64,000 nt of DNA from NCBI GenBank assembly GCA_035771175.1, contig CM069593.1:42717741-42781740 (forward strand), given 5' to 3'. Position numbers and translations under genes: made by a program. The notes beneath the pieces are model-generated. The model worked only from the letters and a program-made list of their open reading frames with translations, was not told the origin of the DNA and searched no databases. The stretch is from Paratinospora sagittata. Its lineage: Eukaryota > Streptophyta > Magnoliopsida > Ranunculales > Menispermaceae. Positions 1 through 11,865 of this stretch are shown here, piece by piece (within the stretch, counting starts at the first letter, position 1; every line of letters begins with the position of its first letter).

Positions 1-340
1 GACTGCCTCAGAGGCTGCAATGTTATTTCATGCAGTTAACTGTTATTATTTTTTTTTGTACTTATGGTGAATTGGTTACTATGTAAATATTCAAAGATAA
101 ATGAATTCTTCAGTTTCTTACCATAAGCACTTCTATATATATATATATAGGAGGGCTTATGGTAACTGCAGATTTGATCTGATGGGTACGTTGGGCATAT
201 GACTAATAAGGAATTTAGCAAGTTTAGTAAGATATTGAATTTTATTTAATTTATATATAAATATTCCACTTTCTTTAAAAAGGTGCAACTTCTTTATTAT
301 TATTATTATTATTATGAGTCAATTATTATCACGTTACATG
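1..340. other. AT-rich left edge, no gene
   Basis: No coding sequence is recognised. It holds a short TA run near 136-149 and a TTA microsatellite near 290-316. The Ty3/gypsy reverse transcriptase becomes recognisable only at about 341, so the element is interrupted or 5'-degraded here; the gag, protease and N-terminal RT regions are not present in recognisable form. Confidence 0.5.
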
Positions 341-2431
341 CTAAATTTTTCTCTAAGATTGATTTAAGATCTGAATACCATCAGCAAAGAATACGGGAAG
401 AGGATGTACCAAAGACTGCGTTTAGAACACGGTATGGTCATTATGAGTTTCTTGTTATGCCCTTTGGACTGACCAATGCCCTAACCATGTTTATGGATTT
501 GATGCAAAGGGTATTCAGACCATATCTGGATCAGTTCATTATTGTGTTTATTCATGATATACTCATTTATTCCAAGACTCAGGAGGATCATGAGCAACAC
601 CTCCGCATCACTTTGCAGGCACTGAGAGAGCATCAGTTGTATGCTAAATTTAGTAAATGCGAGTTTTGAATACATGAGGTGAGATTTCTAGGTCATGTGG
701 TTAGTGCATAAGGTATTTCTGTTGATTCTGCTAAGGTTGAGGCAATCATAAATTGGCCAAGACCAACCACAGTGACTGAGATCCGTAGTTTTCTGAGTCT
801 CGTTGGTTATTACCGAAGATTTGTGGAAGGCTTTTCCCGATTGGCTTCCCCACTCACAAGGCTGACTCAGAAAAATGTGCCATTTGTGTGGACTTCTGCA
901 TGTGAGGATGCTTTCACTGAGTTGAAGAAGAAACTAACTACTACTCCAGTTTTAGTACTCCCAGAACCTGGAAAGGAGTTGGTGATTTACACAGATGCAT
1001 CACATTTAGGTTTGGGATGTGTATTGATGCAAGAGGGTAGAGTGATTGCTTATGCTTCTAGACAGCTGAAGATACATGAGAAGAACTACCCTGTGCATGA
1101 TTTGGAACTAGCAACTGTTGTATTTGCGTTGAAATTGTGGAGACATTACCTCTATGGGGAAAAGTTCACACTGTACTCAGACCATAAGAGTCTGAAATAT
1201 TTGTTTGACCAGTAAGAGTTGAATATGAGACAACATAGATGGTTGGGATTCCTAAAAGATTATGACTTCACATTAGAATATCATCCTGGAAAAAGCCAAC
1301 GTCGTAGTCGATGCATTGAGCTAAAAACGGGTTGAGACCCAAGTGGTAGCTTGTCAGATGGCCCAGGAGTGGCGACTTTTAGAGAGAGTGACTATGATGA
1401 GTGTTCTCTCCATGGCTCCACATGTTGACATTTGTGCTCAGATGCATATACAGTTGACAGATTCTTATATTCAAAAGATTAAGGATATGCAGCAGCATGA
1501 TCCTGATCTTGGTATGTATGAGTTTTAGGCAGATAGTGTAGATAGGGCAGATTGGCAGATAGGTCCAGATGGTGTCCTGCGTTATCAAGGGAGATTATGG
1601 GTACCTGTGGATAGGGCATTGAGGGCTGAGTTATTAGAGAAAGCACACAGATCTCAATATACCATTCACCCAGGGTCTACAAAAATGTATCATGATATGA
1701 AGATAATAGCATGGTGGCATGGGATGATGAAAGATATAGTTGAGTATGTGCGAGATTGTGAGGTGTGTCAGCAAGTGAAAGTTGAACATCAGAGACCAGG
1801 AGGTCAGATGCAACCATTATCTATTCCAGAATGGAAATGGGAGCATATCACGATGGACTTTATCACAGGACTGCCCAGATCTCAGGGTAGATTTGACGCC
1901 ATTTGGGTAATAGTTGACAGATTGACTAAATCTGCACACTTTCTTCCAATGACCACCAGAGACTCGATTGATAGACTGAGCAGATTGTATGTGCGGGAGA
2001 TTGTCAGGTTGCATGGTATACTTGTTTCTATTGTGTCGGATAAAGATCCGCTGTTCACATCGAGCTTTTGGCAGGCCATGCAGACCCGGTTTGGTAGTCA
2101 TCTCCGCTTTAGTACAGCGTTTCATCCTCAGACTGAGAGGGTGATTCAGTTGCTGGAAGACATGCTCAGATCGTGTATTTTAGAGTTTGGTGGGACTTGG
2201 AGTGAAAGTTTACCATTGTGTGAGTTTGCTTATAACAACAACTAACGAGCCAGTATTGGCATGGCACCTTATGAAGCTTTGTATGGTAGGTCGTGCAGAT
2301 CTCCAACTTGCTGGTATGAGGTTGGGGAATCACAGTTGTTAGGACCGAAAGTTGTTATTGATCACACTGAGCAGGTTAAACAGATCAGACAGAGACTGAA
2401 AGCTGCCCAAGACCAACAGAAGAATTATTTT

Positions 2432-3195
2432 TGTCACACCCTGGGTTGCACAGCGTGCCCCCTACCCAAGTGCGGGCGCACCCCCTCGGGGCGAACGCCT
2501 AGCCATTATGGATCCATAATATTGTCCCATCTCGGCCAGCCACGCCACACAAGGACGCCGGACACCGAGATTATTTATCCCCCTGCACAATCCACAGCAC
2601 AGGGAGGGCCTCCCCCAAGTTCGAACTCGCAACCTCTTCCTCATAAGGTTAGATTTCGAAACTTGAGTACCCATTGAGCCAAATGGATACTCAAGTTGCG
2701 AAATCTAACCTTATGAGGAAGAGGTTGCGAGTTCGAACTTGGGGGAGGCCCTCCCTGTGCTGTGGATTGTGCAGGGGGATAAATGATCTCGGTGTCCGGC
2801 GTCCTTGTGTGGCGTGGCTGGCCGAGATGGGACAATATTATGGATCCATAATGGCTAGGCGTTCGCCCCGAGGGGGTGCGCCCGCACCTGGGTAGGGGGC
2901 ACTCTGTGCAACCCAGGGTGTGACAAAAAGGCCTTATGTGTATGGTTCAATGGGTACTCAAGTTGCGAAATCTAACCTTATGAGGAAGAGGTTGCGAGTT
3001 CGAACTTGGGGGAGGCCCTATATTATTCATGGGAGTGTGAATAATATGGATAAATGATCTCGGTGTCCGGCGTCCTTGTGTGGCGTGGCTAGCCGAGATG
3101 GGACAATATTATGTGGTACTATGGCTAGGCGTTCGCCCCGAGGGGGTGCGCCCGCACCTGGGTAGGGGGCACGCTGTGCAACCCAGGGTGTGACA
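2432..3195. mobile_element. Cluster of three SINE-like copies, two head-to-head, inside integrase
   Basis: Three copies of a unit of about 245 bp: copy A on the minus strand (about 2432-2679), copy B on the plus strand (about 2680-2925), and a diverged copy C on the plus strand (about 2943-3195). A and B make a near-perfect inverted repeat centred near 2680. Each head has a tRNA-like A box (TGGCTCAATGG or TGGTTCAATGG) and, about 50 bp on, a B-box-like GAGTTCGAACTTG, so a Pol III, tRNA-derived SINE is likely. Outer ends are TGTCACACC and GGTGTGACA, flanked by ATTTT at 2427-2431 and 3196-3200, a likely 5 bp target duplication. The interrupted integrase reading resumes just after it. Confidence 0.72.
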
Positions 3196-3632
3196 ATTTT
3201 GATAACCACCACAAACCTCTAGAGTTTTCAGTGGATGACCTCGTGCTGCTTAAGGTCTCGCCACTGAAAGGTCAGATGCGGTTTGGGGTGAAAGAAAAAT
3301 TGTCTCCTCGCTTTATTGGACCGTTTAAAATCACAGAGATGATTGGTCCGTTAGCATACCGGATTGCTTTGCCTCCTCAGTTAGTCGGTGTTCATGATGT
3401 GTTTCATATTTCTATGTTGAGAAAATATCATACAGACCCGATGAAATATCCACCCTCGACACATCTTTTAGATGTAACACAGTTACAAGTTGGGGAGGAT
3501 ACTACATATGAAGAGAAGCCCATTCAGATTCTTGATAGGAAGGTTCAACAATTGAGAAATAAAGAAATTCTTTTGGTCAGAGTCAAATGGCAGTTTCATG
3601 ATAATGAGGAGCAGACTTGGGAACGTGAGGAC

Positions 3633-3644
3633 CGGTGGGGAGAT
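3633..3644 (+). promoter_or_regulatory. Polypurine tract of the gypsy element
   Basis: A purine-rich run containing GGTGGGGAGA lies directly 5' of the LTR start TGTAACACCC. Its position and composition fit the plus-strand primer site of LTR retrotransposons. Confidence 0.6.
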
Positions 3645-6129
3645 TGTAACACCCTGTAGTTTTAATTATACACCTACGTTGAGGGATACGTATACGAACG
3701 TAGGAGTTAAATGTATATGTGTATAAATATACATAAATTACGTAGATTGTATTATTAAATGTCATATTATCATTAGATTATAAGATGATATTAGTATAAG
3801 ATGAATCAATGACCTTGAAATTGATATTAGTATAAGATAATATACATGACCTTGATATTAGTATAAGATGATATTATATCATTTTCTCACTTATCTCATT
3901 CTCTCATCTCTCTTTCAAACCTGAAAAAGAAAAAAAGAAGAAGAAGAAGAAACAGAGAAAACGAGAACGAAGAAAAAGAAGAGAAAAAAAGGGGAACACG
4001 GGATTTTTGCCAAATCGGGATCCACGGTAACTGTTTTTCACTCTATTTCTTCGTGAACTTGATATCTAAGCTAGATGTAACCTTTCTTTTGGAGTAATTT
4101 TCGCTTTGGGAGCCGTTTTACGGTGTTTTCAAAATTGGGGTTTTGACCCAACTTGAATGAAAATTTGTTCGAAAGGTTGAAAAACACTACCTAGACTGTA
4201 GGAGCCCTGAATATGTAGTTAGATTTCATCTCTTTGTTCATTTGGAATTTTTATGGCTGTTGGAAGTTTATTCGAAGTTAGAGTTTATATTGGAAACCTT
4301 TCGAATCATATTAAAACCCGATGAAACTCCAGTTTAAGGCTATAGAATGGTAAAATGAATTGTTGTGAGTCCATCGATGCTAATTTCATGATTTTTGGAG
4401 ACCGTTTGACAATTTTAGTAAAAATTCACATGTTTCTAATGAATAGTGAATAGTTACGTGAACGGTACTATAATATATCCAGTGAATAAAATGGAATTGG
4501 ACTCCAGTGAAACTTCGGTTTGAGATCATAGAATCGTAGAGAACTGAATTCCGGACATTTCGATGTTAAGAGCATGATTTTTGGATATGCTTTGATATTT
4601 TTAGTAGCTAAAGATATGGTTTTTGTGAGTAAAATTGACTTTGGATGCTTTCGCGAACGTGTCAAACCTCATAAAATACCTGTTAAAGGTAGTAGAATGA
4701 TAAAATGACTGATTTAACACGTGTCAATGTGAACAGAATAATTTTAGGAATGTTCTAGATTTTTAATAAAATTGACATATGTTTTCATATGCCTATGTGA
4801 GTACGTTGGTGTTTAAATCTAGTTTAAATGTGGCATTTTCATGGTAAAATAACCTCATCTTAGTTGCTGAACCAGCTAGGAAATTTGAGTGTTAGTAATA
4901 ATATTTTGATGAGTTTAAATGGTGATTCTCATGATGATCTATGGTCTGAATTACCTAATTGCAGTGTTTGAATTGAGAGATTAAGTGCATGGATAAATGC
5001 TCTTGAGGAAGCAATTATGATGGACATTTCTTGTTGCTGGATTGTAGAGGGTATATTGGCTTAGAAACCTCGTGTAACCATTGTGAGTATAGTTTTCTTG
5101 ATATGGTTCTTGTATGGCATTGTATACATATAAAATGTTTGATTGTATGCATGTTATATTTACATGTAATGCATTGAGTTTTTAGTGATCATGCAAACTG
5201 ATTTTAGCAATTGGAGTTTATAATAATGTCATTTCGTTAGGAATTAGACCCGGATGAGGTTTTGCGAAACCTCATTGTCAGTAGGTCTGTCCTAACAAGG
5301 GTTGCGATCCTTGAAATGACTGTGAATTGTGTAATGAGAGGCTGTGGCTACCTTGTAACGGCCATAAAAGGGTTAGACCCGCTCTCTTGCCTTGAAGGAG
5401 GGAGATGGTAAAATTTTTATGAATAAGCATAAACTATATATTGTGTGGATGTATATTATTTTGATGAATGTTGCATATGTGCTTTTGAAATATTTTAATT
5501 TGAACGATTTGATATGCCATGTTTCTTAAAATGCATGCGATTGTCATGTCAAAAACTATATTCACTGAGCTGTTGTTTGTTCACCCCATTTCCCTCACTA
5601 TTTCAGGTACAGAAGCAAAATGAAAAGGAAAAATTTGAGAGTGATCAGGACGTAATTAGGACATAACATTATTGATGTATGTATGCTTTGGAAGAAGTAG
5701 TTACTTGTTTTATTTATTTTGATATGTATATATTTATCACACATATTATATATGTATTACCATCTAGAGGGGTTATTTTGGGACAATGAGATATCAATGA
5801 CTATTTTGGATTGTTAAGATAGTTGGCGATGATATATATACTTGGACGATAGAATGTTTGATTTATGAATGGCAATGGTGGTCTTTTGAATTATGGTATA
5901 CATGGATGGAATGATTATATATATATATAGATGATTTGATTTGTGGTATATCAAGTTTTGTGAAATGTTTATTTTATGGGGAAATGCTGCCAAAATTTTT
6001 TAAGATTTTGGGAAGGATTATGAGACTATGTGAAGGCTGACAGTATACTATCTACTGTATACGGGTATGTACAGTGTATAGTATACTGTGTCGGTCATGA
6101 CGTCAGGCTATGTCAGGGGCGTCGTGACA
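3645..6129 (+). repeat. 3' LTR of the gypsy element
   Basis: It begins TGTAACACCCTG immediately after the polypurine tract and ends GGGCGTCGTGACA, a typical TG...CA LTR of about 2,485 bp. It is non-coding. The stretch near 5568-5625 (TCACTGAGCTG then pyrimidine-rich DNA and TTTCAGG) has a diverged counterpart in reverse orientation at 6130-6190, showing that the neighbouring LTR belongs to a related family. Confidence 0.82.
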
Positions 6130-8188
6130 CTATCAGTTCCTGAAAAGATAAGGATGAGGGTGAGCTACAACAAGCTCAGTGAATGTTCTATAGAAGTGAC
6201 AACTTATATATGCATTTAATTAAAACATTACAAGATCATTAAAACTATTTAAATAACATGGATATAAGCAAGATTACATACATGTCAATATAATGCATCA
6301 TGTCATAAACAAAACAATGCATATCATTTTGTAAACATGCATATGCAACCTCAACACCTTTTGAGTAAGAATCAATACAAGGACCATGTGTGCGCGAAAC
6401 CCATGCCTGATCAACTTCTTACCCGTATCGATTAGGAATTCCAATGGGTCGGGCATGTCAGCGGGATCAATCCTTTCTCGGAGATCTCGTCTGCACCTAC
6501 CATTGAAACCCTCTACAAGGTCCACAATTAAGGATTCCCGATCGGCCTAATGGGATTTCATAAGAACCCCAAGCTTAGGGAATGCAGCATAACTCAACTG
6601 CTTTCCCAATTGACTATGCTCAAATATAGTTCATGAATTCAATAATCATGCATACTACATTAGATAACCATTTAAAACATTTTATACTACAATGTCACAT
6701 ATAGAATTCACAAGTAAAGGAACACTCACAACTTGATTAGCTAGACCTAGCCAATTCAATTTCCAGTTCCAAAAAGCACTAGGATGTCACAATCACCCAA
6801 TGTAACTCAATCCCCAATTGACTTATTTGGTTAGCTTAGATCATTCACAAATCCTAAAACATACGTGGTTTATGCCAAAACCGAAAATCAGTCCAAGTAT
6901 GCCAACTAACCATGTTTAAACCCAAATCAAATGTCAATTAAGATTCTAAAATGGTCCTACACATGAGCCAATCTCATATTGCCCAATTTAATCATTTAAT
7001 ACCCAATTAACTCACATTTAACCCAATTGAATGCAATAGGTTGATCTAACCACTATAATACATGATATTCAATCATAAATAGGGTTGATTAAATTAATTT
7101 CAAGTCAATTTGACCAATTGACATCAATTAGATCAAAATTCCCAAATTTGGGCAAATTCCCAAACCACATGCAATTTTCCAAATTACAAGGCCTAGGCCA
7201 AAATTGCACTACACCTAGGGTTTTCAGCCATCAAGATCAGTAAATTGGACCACCATAGCACCACATTTACCCATCTATTCATCATACATTACATGCAAAT
7301 CCAATGGCAAACCCTAAGTCCAAAAATCCTAGTTTAGGTCAATACACATAACCACTCCAATGTCTTACTAGAAATTGAGGGTTTTACCTTCAATAGGTTC
7401 CCAATGGCCTCTAATCAATCATATATGACATGTAAACCCTAACTCCAAGATGTGTTCTTCCAACACCCTCCACAAATTTCAGGATTCATGGGTGGAAACA
7501 CACCATTTGGGGTTGTTCTAGGTTAGGGAAGGCCATTAGCACCATAAACAAGCATAAAATAACCTAACACATGTAAACCCTAGGTAAAGAATCCACCAAA
7601 TTCGGGATTCATACAAACCCTAGGTCAAAATAAAACTTGCAAACACACATGAAAGAGATAGAAGGAAGAAAATGGGGAAGAATGGTATACCTTAGAGGGA
7701 TTGTTGAGCAAAAATCACTAAAACCCTAGCTTCCCTCTCCCTTTCTCTTCTCCACCTCTTTTCCCCTTCTTTTCTAAGTCAAAAATGTGCAAATGAACCA
7801 AAAATGGGTGTTGGTTGCTTCAATACATGAGTTTGGAACCACACAAAAAAGTCATTTTTTGCACTTTACCCAACTGAAACGCATTTCAGGAAGTTTTTTG
7901 GCTTGAAAGCCTCTCGGCCAGGGTGAAACGCCTGAAACGCGTTTCAGATTTTCCAAATTTTCAGATTTTTCATCTTTCCGCTATTCGGTCTATACATATC
8001 GGAATTTCGCGTATAACCAGTTGATTTCTATGTAAAAATGCGTTCCAGACTCATTTTTAATATCCTTACACCCATTTGGGAACAAGACATGAACCAAAGG
8101 AATCGAAACACATACAAATACACACACATACGCGTATCCGAGTACTCTACCGGTCAAGATGACATCATCTTAAGGTACAGGCGTTACA
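6130..8188 (-). mobile_element. Tekay-like LTR, minus strand, 3'-truncated
   Basis: Read on the minus strand it begins TGTAACGCCTGTACC at 8188 and runs for about 2.06 kb. Near its other end it contains TTCACTGAGCTTGTTGTAGC and a TTTTCAGG motif, matching in plan the end region of the plus-strand LTR at 3645-6129. It stops abruptly at the 6129/6130 junction without its own LTR end, so the plus-strand gypsy element probably inserted into it; the remainder would then lie left of the window. No coding region is present; the 75-residue open frame at 6298-6525 is LTR sequence. Confidence 0.6.
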
Positions 8189-9992
8189 TATACATTATCC
8201 ACCTTCATTTTACACAATGTGACAAGTGTCCCAAGGTTATAATACTCATATAACCAATTGTAAGACACTTTCAACTTAAGGTCACATATGCTTTACTATT
8301 TTACTTGAAGACTCTTGTCAGTGGCAGTGAATATTAGAGTCCATTCAATGGTCCAGCGTAAGTTATCCATGACTTTGTTAAAAGTCAAGCCCGATCTCCC
8401 CCAAGGCATCGACTCAATACTGATCATAGAAAACTCCGCAGTGGAACAATAAATGATGACTTAAAATTCAACCAACAGACGATATGCAAAAATCCTCCTT
8501 TAATTCTTGATTCGTAAGTTTACGGAGATAAGTGGTCGATTATGTCCTTGTAGAGGGTATTCCCAATCTACACGGGGATGTCCAAAGATCCACTTTCCTA
8601 AGGTAAATCAAACTAACAAGAATAAAAGTTTTTGTCCATATGCACACCATGCAATTCTCAAATAAAATATTCATGAACAAGCAATCAATATATATAGGAT
8701 GATATAAATGAATAATAAAATTGAAATTCTACTCACAACCAAATGTGAGAATACTTTTTTTGCCCCACCAATCGCACTAGATTCTTCAACTAGAACCTGC
8801 ATATATTATTTAAGTCATATTAATATCCATGCCTATTATTTATTATTTTTCCATTCCAATTCCACATAATTTTTATATCAATATCAAATTTTTCAATTCA
8901 TTCAACTAATTCTCATAATTCTATTCCAGTCTCACATACAAGTGATGGTTAGTCTAAATACTTTCTACCACTTTCTAAAATATTTTTAAAGTGAAAGACA
9001 GTAGAAATAGGCTTCCTGGCCATATTTCCACAAGTCTCCAAGTCCAACGTATTTAATGAAACCATTCAGTCGCATATTGAAAATACCAATTGAGATTCAA
9101 AAATCATGATCTTGGTATCGAAACGTCCGAAATTCAGTCATCTATAATTCTTGGTTTCAAAGGTCCCTAGTGTCAAATTTGGCTTCTGATAGCTGTATCG
9201 GCGCCAATATTACACATGAATACAAACAAACTACATATTCGCGATCTATGCGACTATAGAAGTGATAATATATAATTTTTACATGTTTTCACTCAAAGTG
9301 GGTCAAAATCCTATTTTTAGAAATATCACAAAACACATCCTATAACAAAAATTATACTGATAAGATTGTTACACGTAGCTTAAAGATTAATTTTATGATG
9401 AAAAAGAATAAAAATGGCTTACGGGCATCTCGTATTCACCAAGAAACTGTCACCCCTCTTCTTGCGTTTTTCTGTCTCTCCTTTCTTTCTTATAGGTTTT
9501 TCTTCTTTTTTTTGTTTCGTTTCAATTTACGCTGGAGAGATAAATGAGAGAAAGGAATAAGGGAATATTTTAAAACTTGATACTATACTCCCATACATTT
9601 CTTATTATCCAACATCCATATCTTTTGCTTCCATTTAATCTTTATCAACAAACTACTTTTAATAAACCAATAACATATAATATACATAACATAAATCATC
9701 TTTTTCTTCACATACACTCATATGCGATATAATAAGCCAACTCCCCTTTATTATTATTATTATTATTATTTTAATAATACCCCTTATTAATAACCCACTT
9801 TCTCATTTAATAAACCATTCACCTAAGTTAATTTATAGCATTTCACGTGTAATGACGTACATACATACATTTGACTCATAGTACGTATATGTATATTATA
9901 AACTTTAGTATACATACAAGTCAATGTAGGTGTTTCATTAAGCGCATAAAAATTTTAGGATATTAGCTTTTATAAAAATGAGGGTTGTTACA
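8189..9992 (-). mobile_element. Second minus-strand long LTR fragment
   Basis: The minus strand begins TGTAACAACCCTCATTTTTA at 9992, very like the plus-strand LTR piece starting at 51379. Further matches to that copy include the tract around 9240-9400 (corresponding to 51940-52090) and the GGTTCTA...GAATCTAGTG tract near 8760-8800 (corresponding to about 54393-54425). It is therefore a second member of that family. Its start cuts off the MULE transposase at 9993, so it inserted there. It is in turn abutted at 8188 by another LTR. Non-coding; a TTA/TTAT microsatellite lies near 9749-9772. Confidence 0.6.
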
Positions 9993-11219
9993 CTCATTGT
10001 ATAGATAGAGAAGGAGCGTAGGGTAAGCTTCATAAGATTTTGAAAGCACTTTCCAATGCTTTTTATACTGCTCCTCTGTCTCTGAATCCACCAAACCATG
10101 CCACATGCCCATAAATTTCATATGGTCACTGCTATCCTTGAACAACGATTTTCATTTCGCCAACACATTGTTGTTAATGTGCTAACCGCACAACAAATTT
10201 CTAACATTTGGAAAAACAATGTTCACGGCAATTCACTAGGGCCAATTCTTCATCAGTAAGAAAAACCTCTGGTTGTGGCGACCCTTCTACCAGATCCTTC
10301 AACTTCTCAAGTGCCCATATGTAGCTCTCATGTTGCTCATTTTCCATGAATACATGCGCCACCAAAAATGTGAGATGAGTTGATGTAACGCCAACTATCT
10401 CAAGTAACGAATATCGATAGATATTCGTCTTATATGTGCAATCCATTATCAAAACTTTAAGAAAGCAACGTAACAAGTTGACCGATACTGGGTGTGCGTA
10501 AAATAACGCTTGTACATGATTGGTGTTTTTGTCGGACTTGTGCCACTTGACGTATTATTCTTCAGCTAACTTCGCCATCAAATATTGCATCTGAGAGCTC
10601 CCACCGTGTTCCAACAATTTATACTTGCTACTTGTCGTTGACCTAAGCGGTTCATCACTTAGCACGTCCCTAGGTATACTTAATGAAGTATATTTTGTTG
10701 ATCACAAATAAATTATCTTTCAGTGCTAACGAGCTTTATTTAACAATGTATCTTAGCACCTCAGGAAAGCAAAAAGCCAAAAAATGATTCGATCAAGGAA
10801 CTCAAGGTCATAACAGACGTTCAAGATCGTTTCAATCAAAGGACCTCAAAGATCATATCATGATTTCAAGATCACATCACACAAACTATTCGATCAAGCT
10901 TCAAGACTGCATCTTTAGATCAACGTTCAAGACCTTCAACTCTAAAGTGAAGTTCTTATTGAAGATCTCATAATGAAGATTTGGATTTGAAGATTATGAG
11001 AAATACACAATATTTAAGGTATATCTTTCTCTAATCGATATTGCTCAAACATTTTTCAAAACCATGCACAAATCACTTGCATATTTGTATGTCTTGATCA
11101 TACGATTTACGGTATTTCAAATGATTTAATTTTCTATGTTTAATTTGAAATTTACAGATTTTTCATTCACATTCATCGTATTTTTAATCGCGAGTCAAAA
11201 CTACTTTTCAAGAATCTTT

Positions 11220-11865
11220 CAGGACGCTAATGATTTAGCAGCGCTCTCCTGAACTTGATAAGTCAAGACACTGATGACTCATTAGGATGCTGATAACATT
11301 CAAGGTTGATTTGAACTTATTCATCAAAACGCTTACTTGTAAATAGATGTCTCCTTTTAGTCAACCTCTGAAGTTGTCAGGACACTGACTCAGCATCAAC
11401 TTACTGAAAGATTTCTATGTTCTTCAAAGAATTTATCTTTGAAGACGCTGATAGTTATAAGTTGGATAAACTATCAGGACACTACCTGGATAGGAGCGTC
11501 CTCATCTTTGGGAACCAACTTAATAACTTTCAGGACGTTGATTGTCCTTCAACGCACTTGGTCTTGTTTTCAAATATTTTGAAATGGCAGGACGCTTACA
11601 TAGTTGTAGTGCCCTTATGTTTTATGTTTGAAAAGGTAGGACACGTACTCGAAAAAGTAGTGTCATCATGTGTCCAAATATTTTTAAAACAAAGCAGGAC
11701 GCTAACTATACATTAGCGCCCTCAAGGTTTAGTCGTTTCTATCGCAAAGAAAGTCAGGACGCTCACGAATTAGTTGCGTCTTCACTTCATTGTGCAGCAA
11801 GACGCTCATACATAATGAGCGCCCTTAAGGAACAAAACGATAAAGTTGATATTATGCGGTAGGAC
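11220..11865 (+). repeat. Degenerate tandem array around AGGACGCTGA
   Basis: AGGACGCT or a close variant (AGGACACT, AGGATGCT, AAGACGCT) recurs about every 50-60 bp, often followed within about 20 bp by its reverse complement as AGCGCCC or AGCGTCC. Many units can therefore form a short hairpin, such as CGCTCATACATAATGAGCG at 11802-11820. Units are diverged. The small open frames across it are products of the repeat. Confidence 0.55.

Larger units (their letters stand above)
341..3657 (+). pseudogene. gypsy pol pseudogene (RT-RNaseH-integrase-chromodomain)
   Basis: RT is read from [12 protein letters not shown], through MPFGLTNA, to the catalytic region, which reads VFIHDILIY at 541-567: the first Asp of the usual pair is His (codon 553-555). 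RNase H follows ([24 protein letters not shown]). The integrase has its HHCC finger near 1650-1785 (paired Cys in CEVCQQ), catalytic Asp in MDFITGL and SDKDPLF, and a small deletion around the HPQT...ER segment. After the SINE insertion at 2432-3195 the C-terminus resumes with DDLVLLKVSPLKG and ends in a chromodomain (about 3490-3640). In-frame stops lie at 667, 709, 1213, 1322, 1526 and 2243, and an extra A in the run at 1290-1294 shifts the frame. The final stop at 3657 lies inside the LTR. Confidence 0.9.
341..6129 (+). mobile_element. Decayed Ty3/gypsy chromovirus (Tekay/Del type), 3' part
   Basis: The + strand carries, in order, reverse transcriptase, RNase H, zinc-finger integrase and a C-terminal chromodomain, then a polypurine tract and a long LTR of about 2.5 kb that starts TGTAACACCC and ends GTCGTGACA. 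Domain order, chromodomain and a multi-kilobase LTR with these ends fit the Tekay/Del chromovirus lineage (family knowledge). The 5' LTR, gag and protease lie off the window or are lost. Premature stops, a frameshift, a lost RT catalytic residue and an inserted SINE cluster show that this copy is dead. The 5 bases after the LTR are CTATC; the matching target-site copy would lie upstream of the window. Confidence 0.88.

Noticed and set aside
2462..2895. Mirror-image frames of 70-73 codons on both strands
   Set aside because: They are the two arms of the inverted SINE pair translated in the same way, not genes.
6298..6525. 75-codon minus-strand frame
   Set aside because: It lies inside a long LTR and corresponds to non-coding LTR sequence in related copies.
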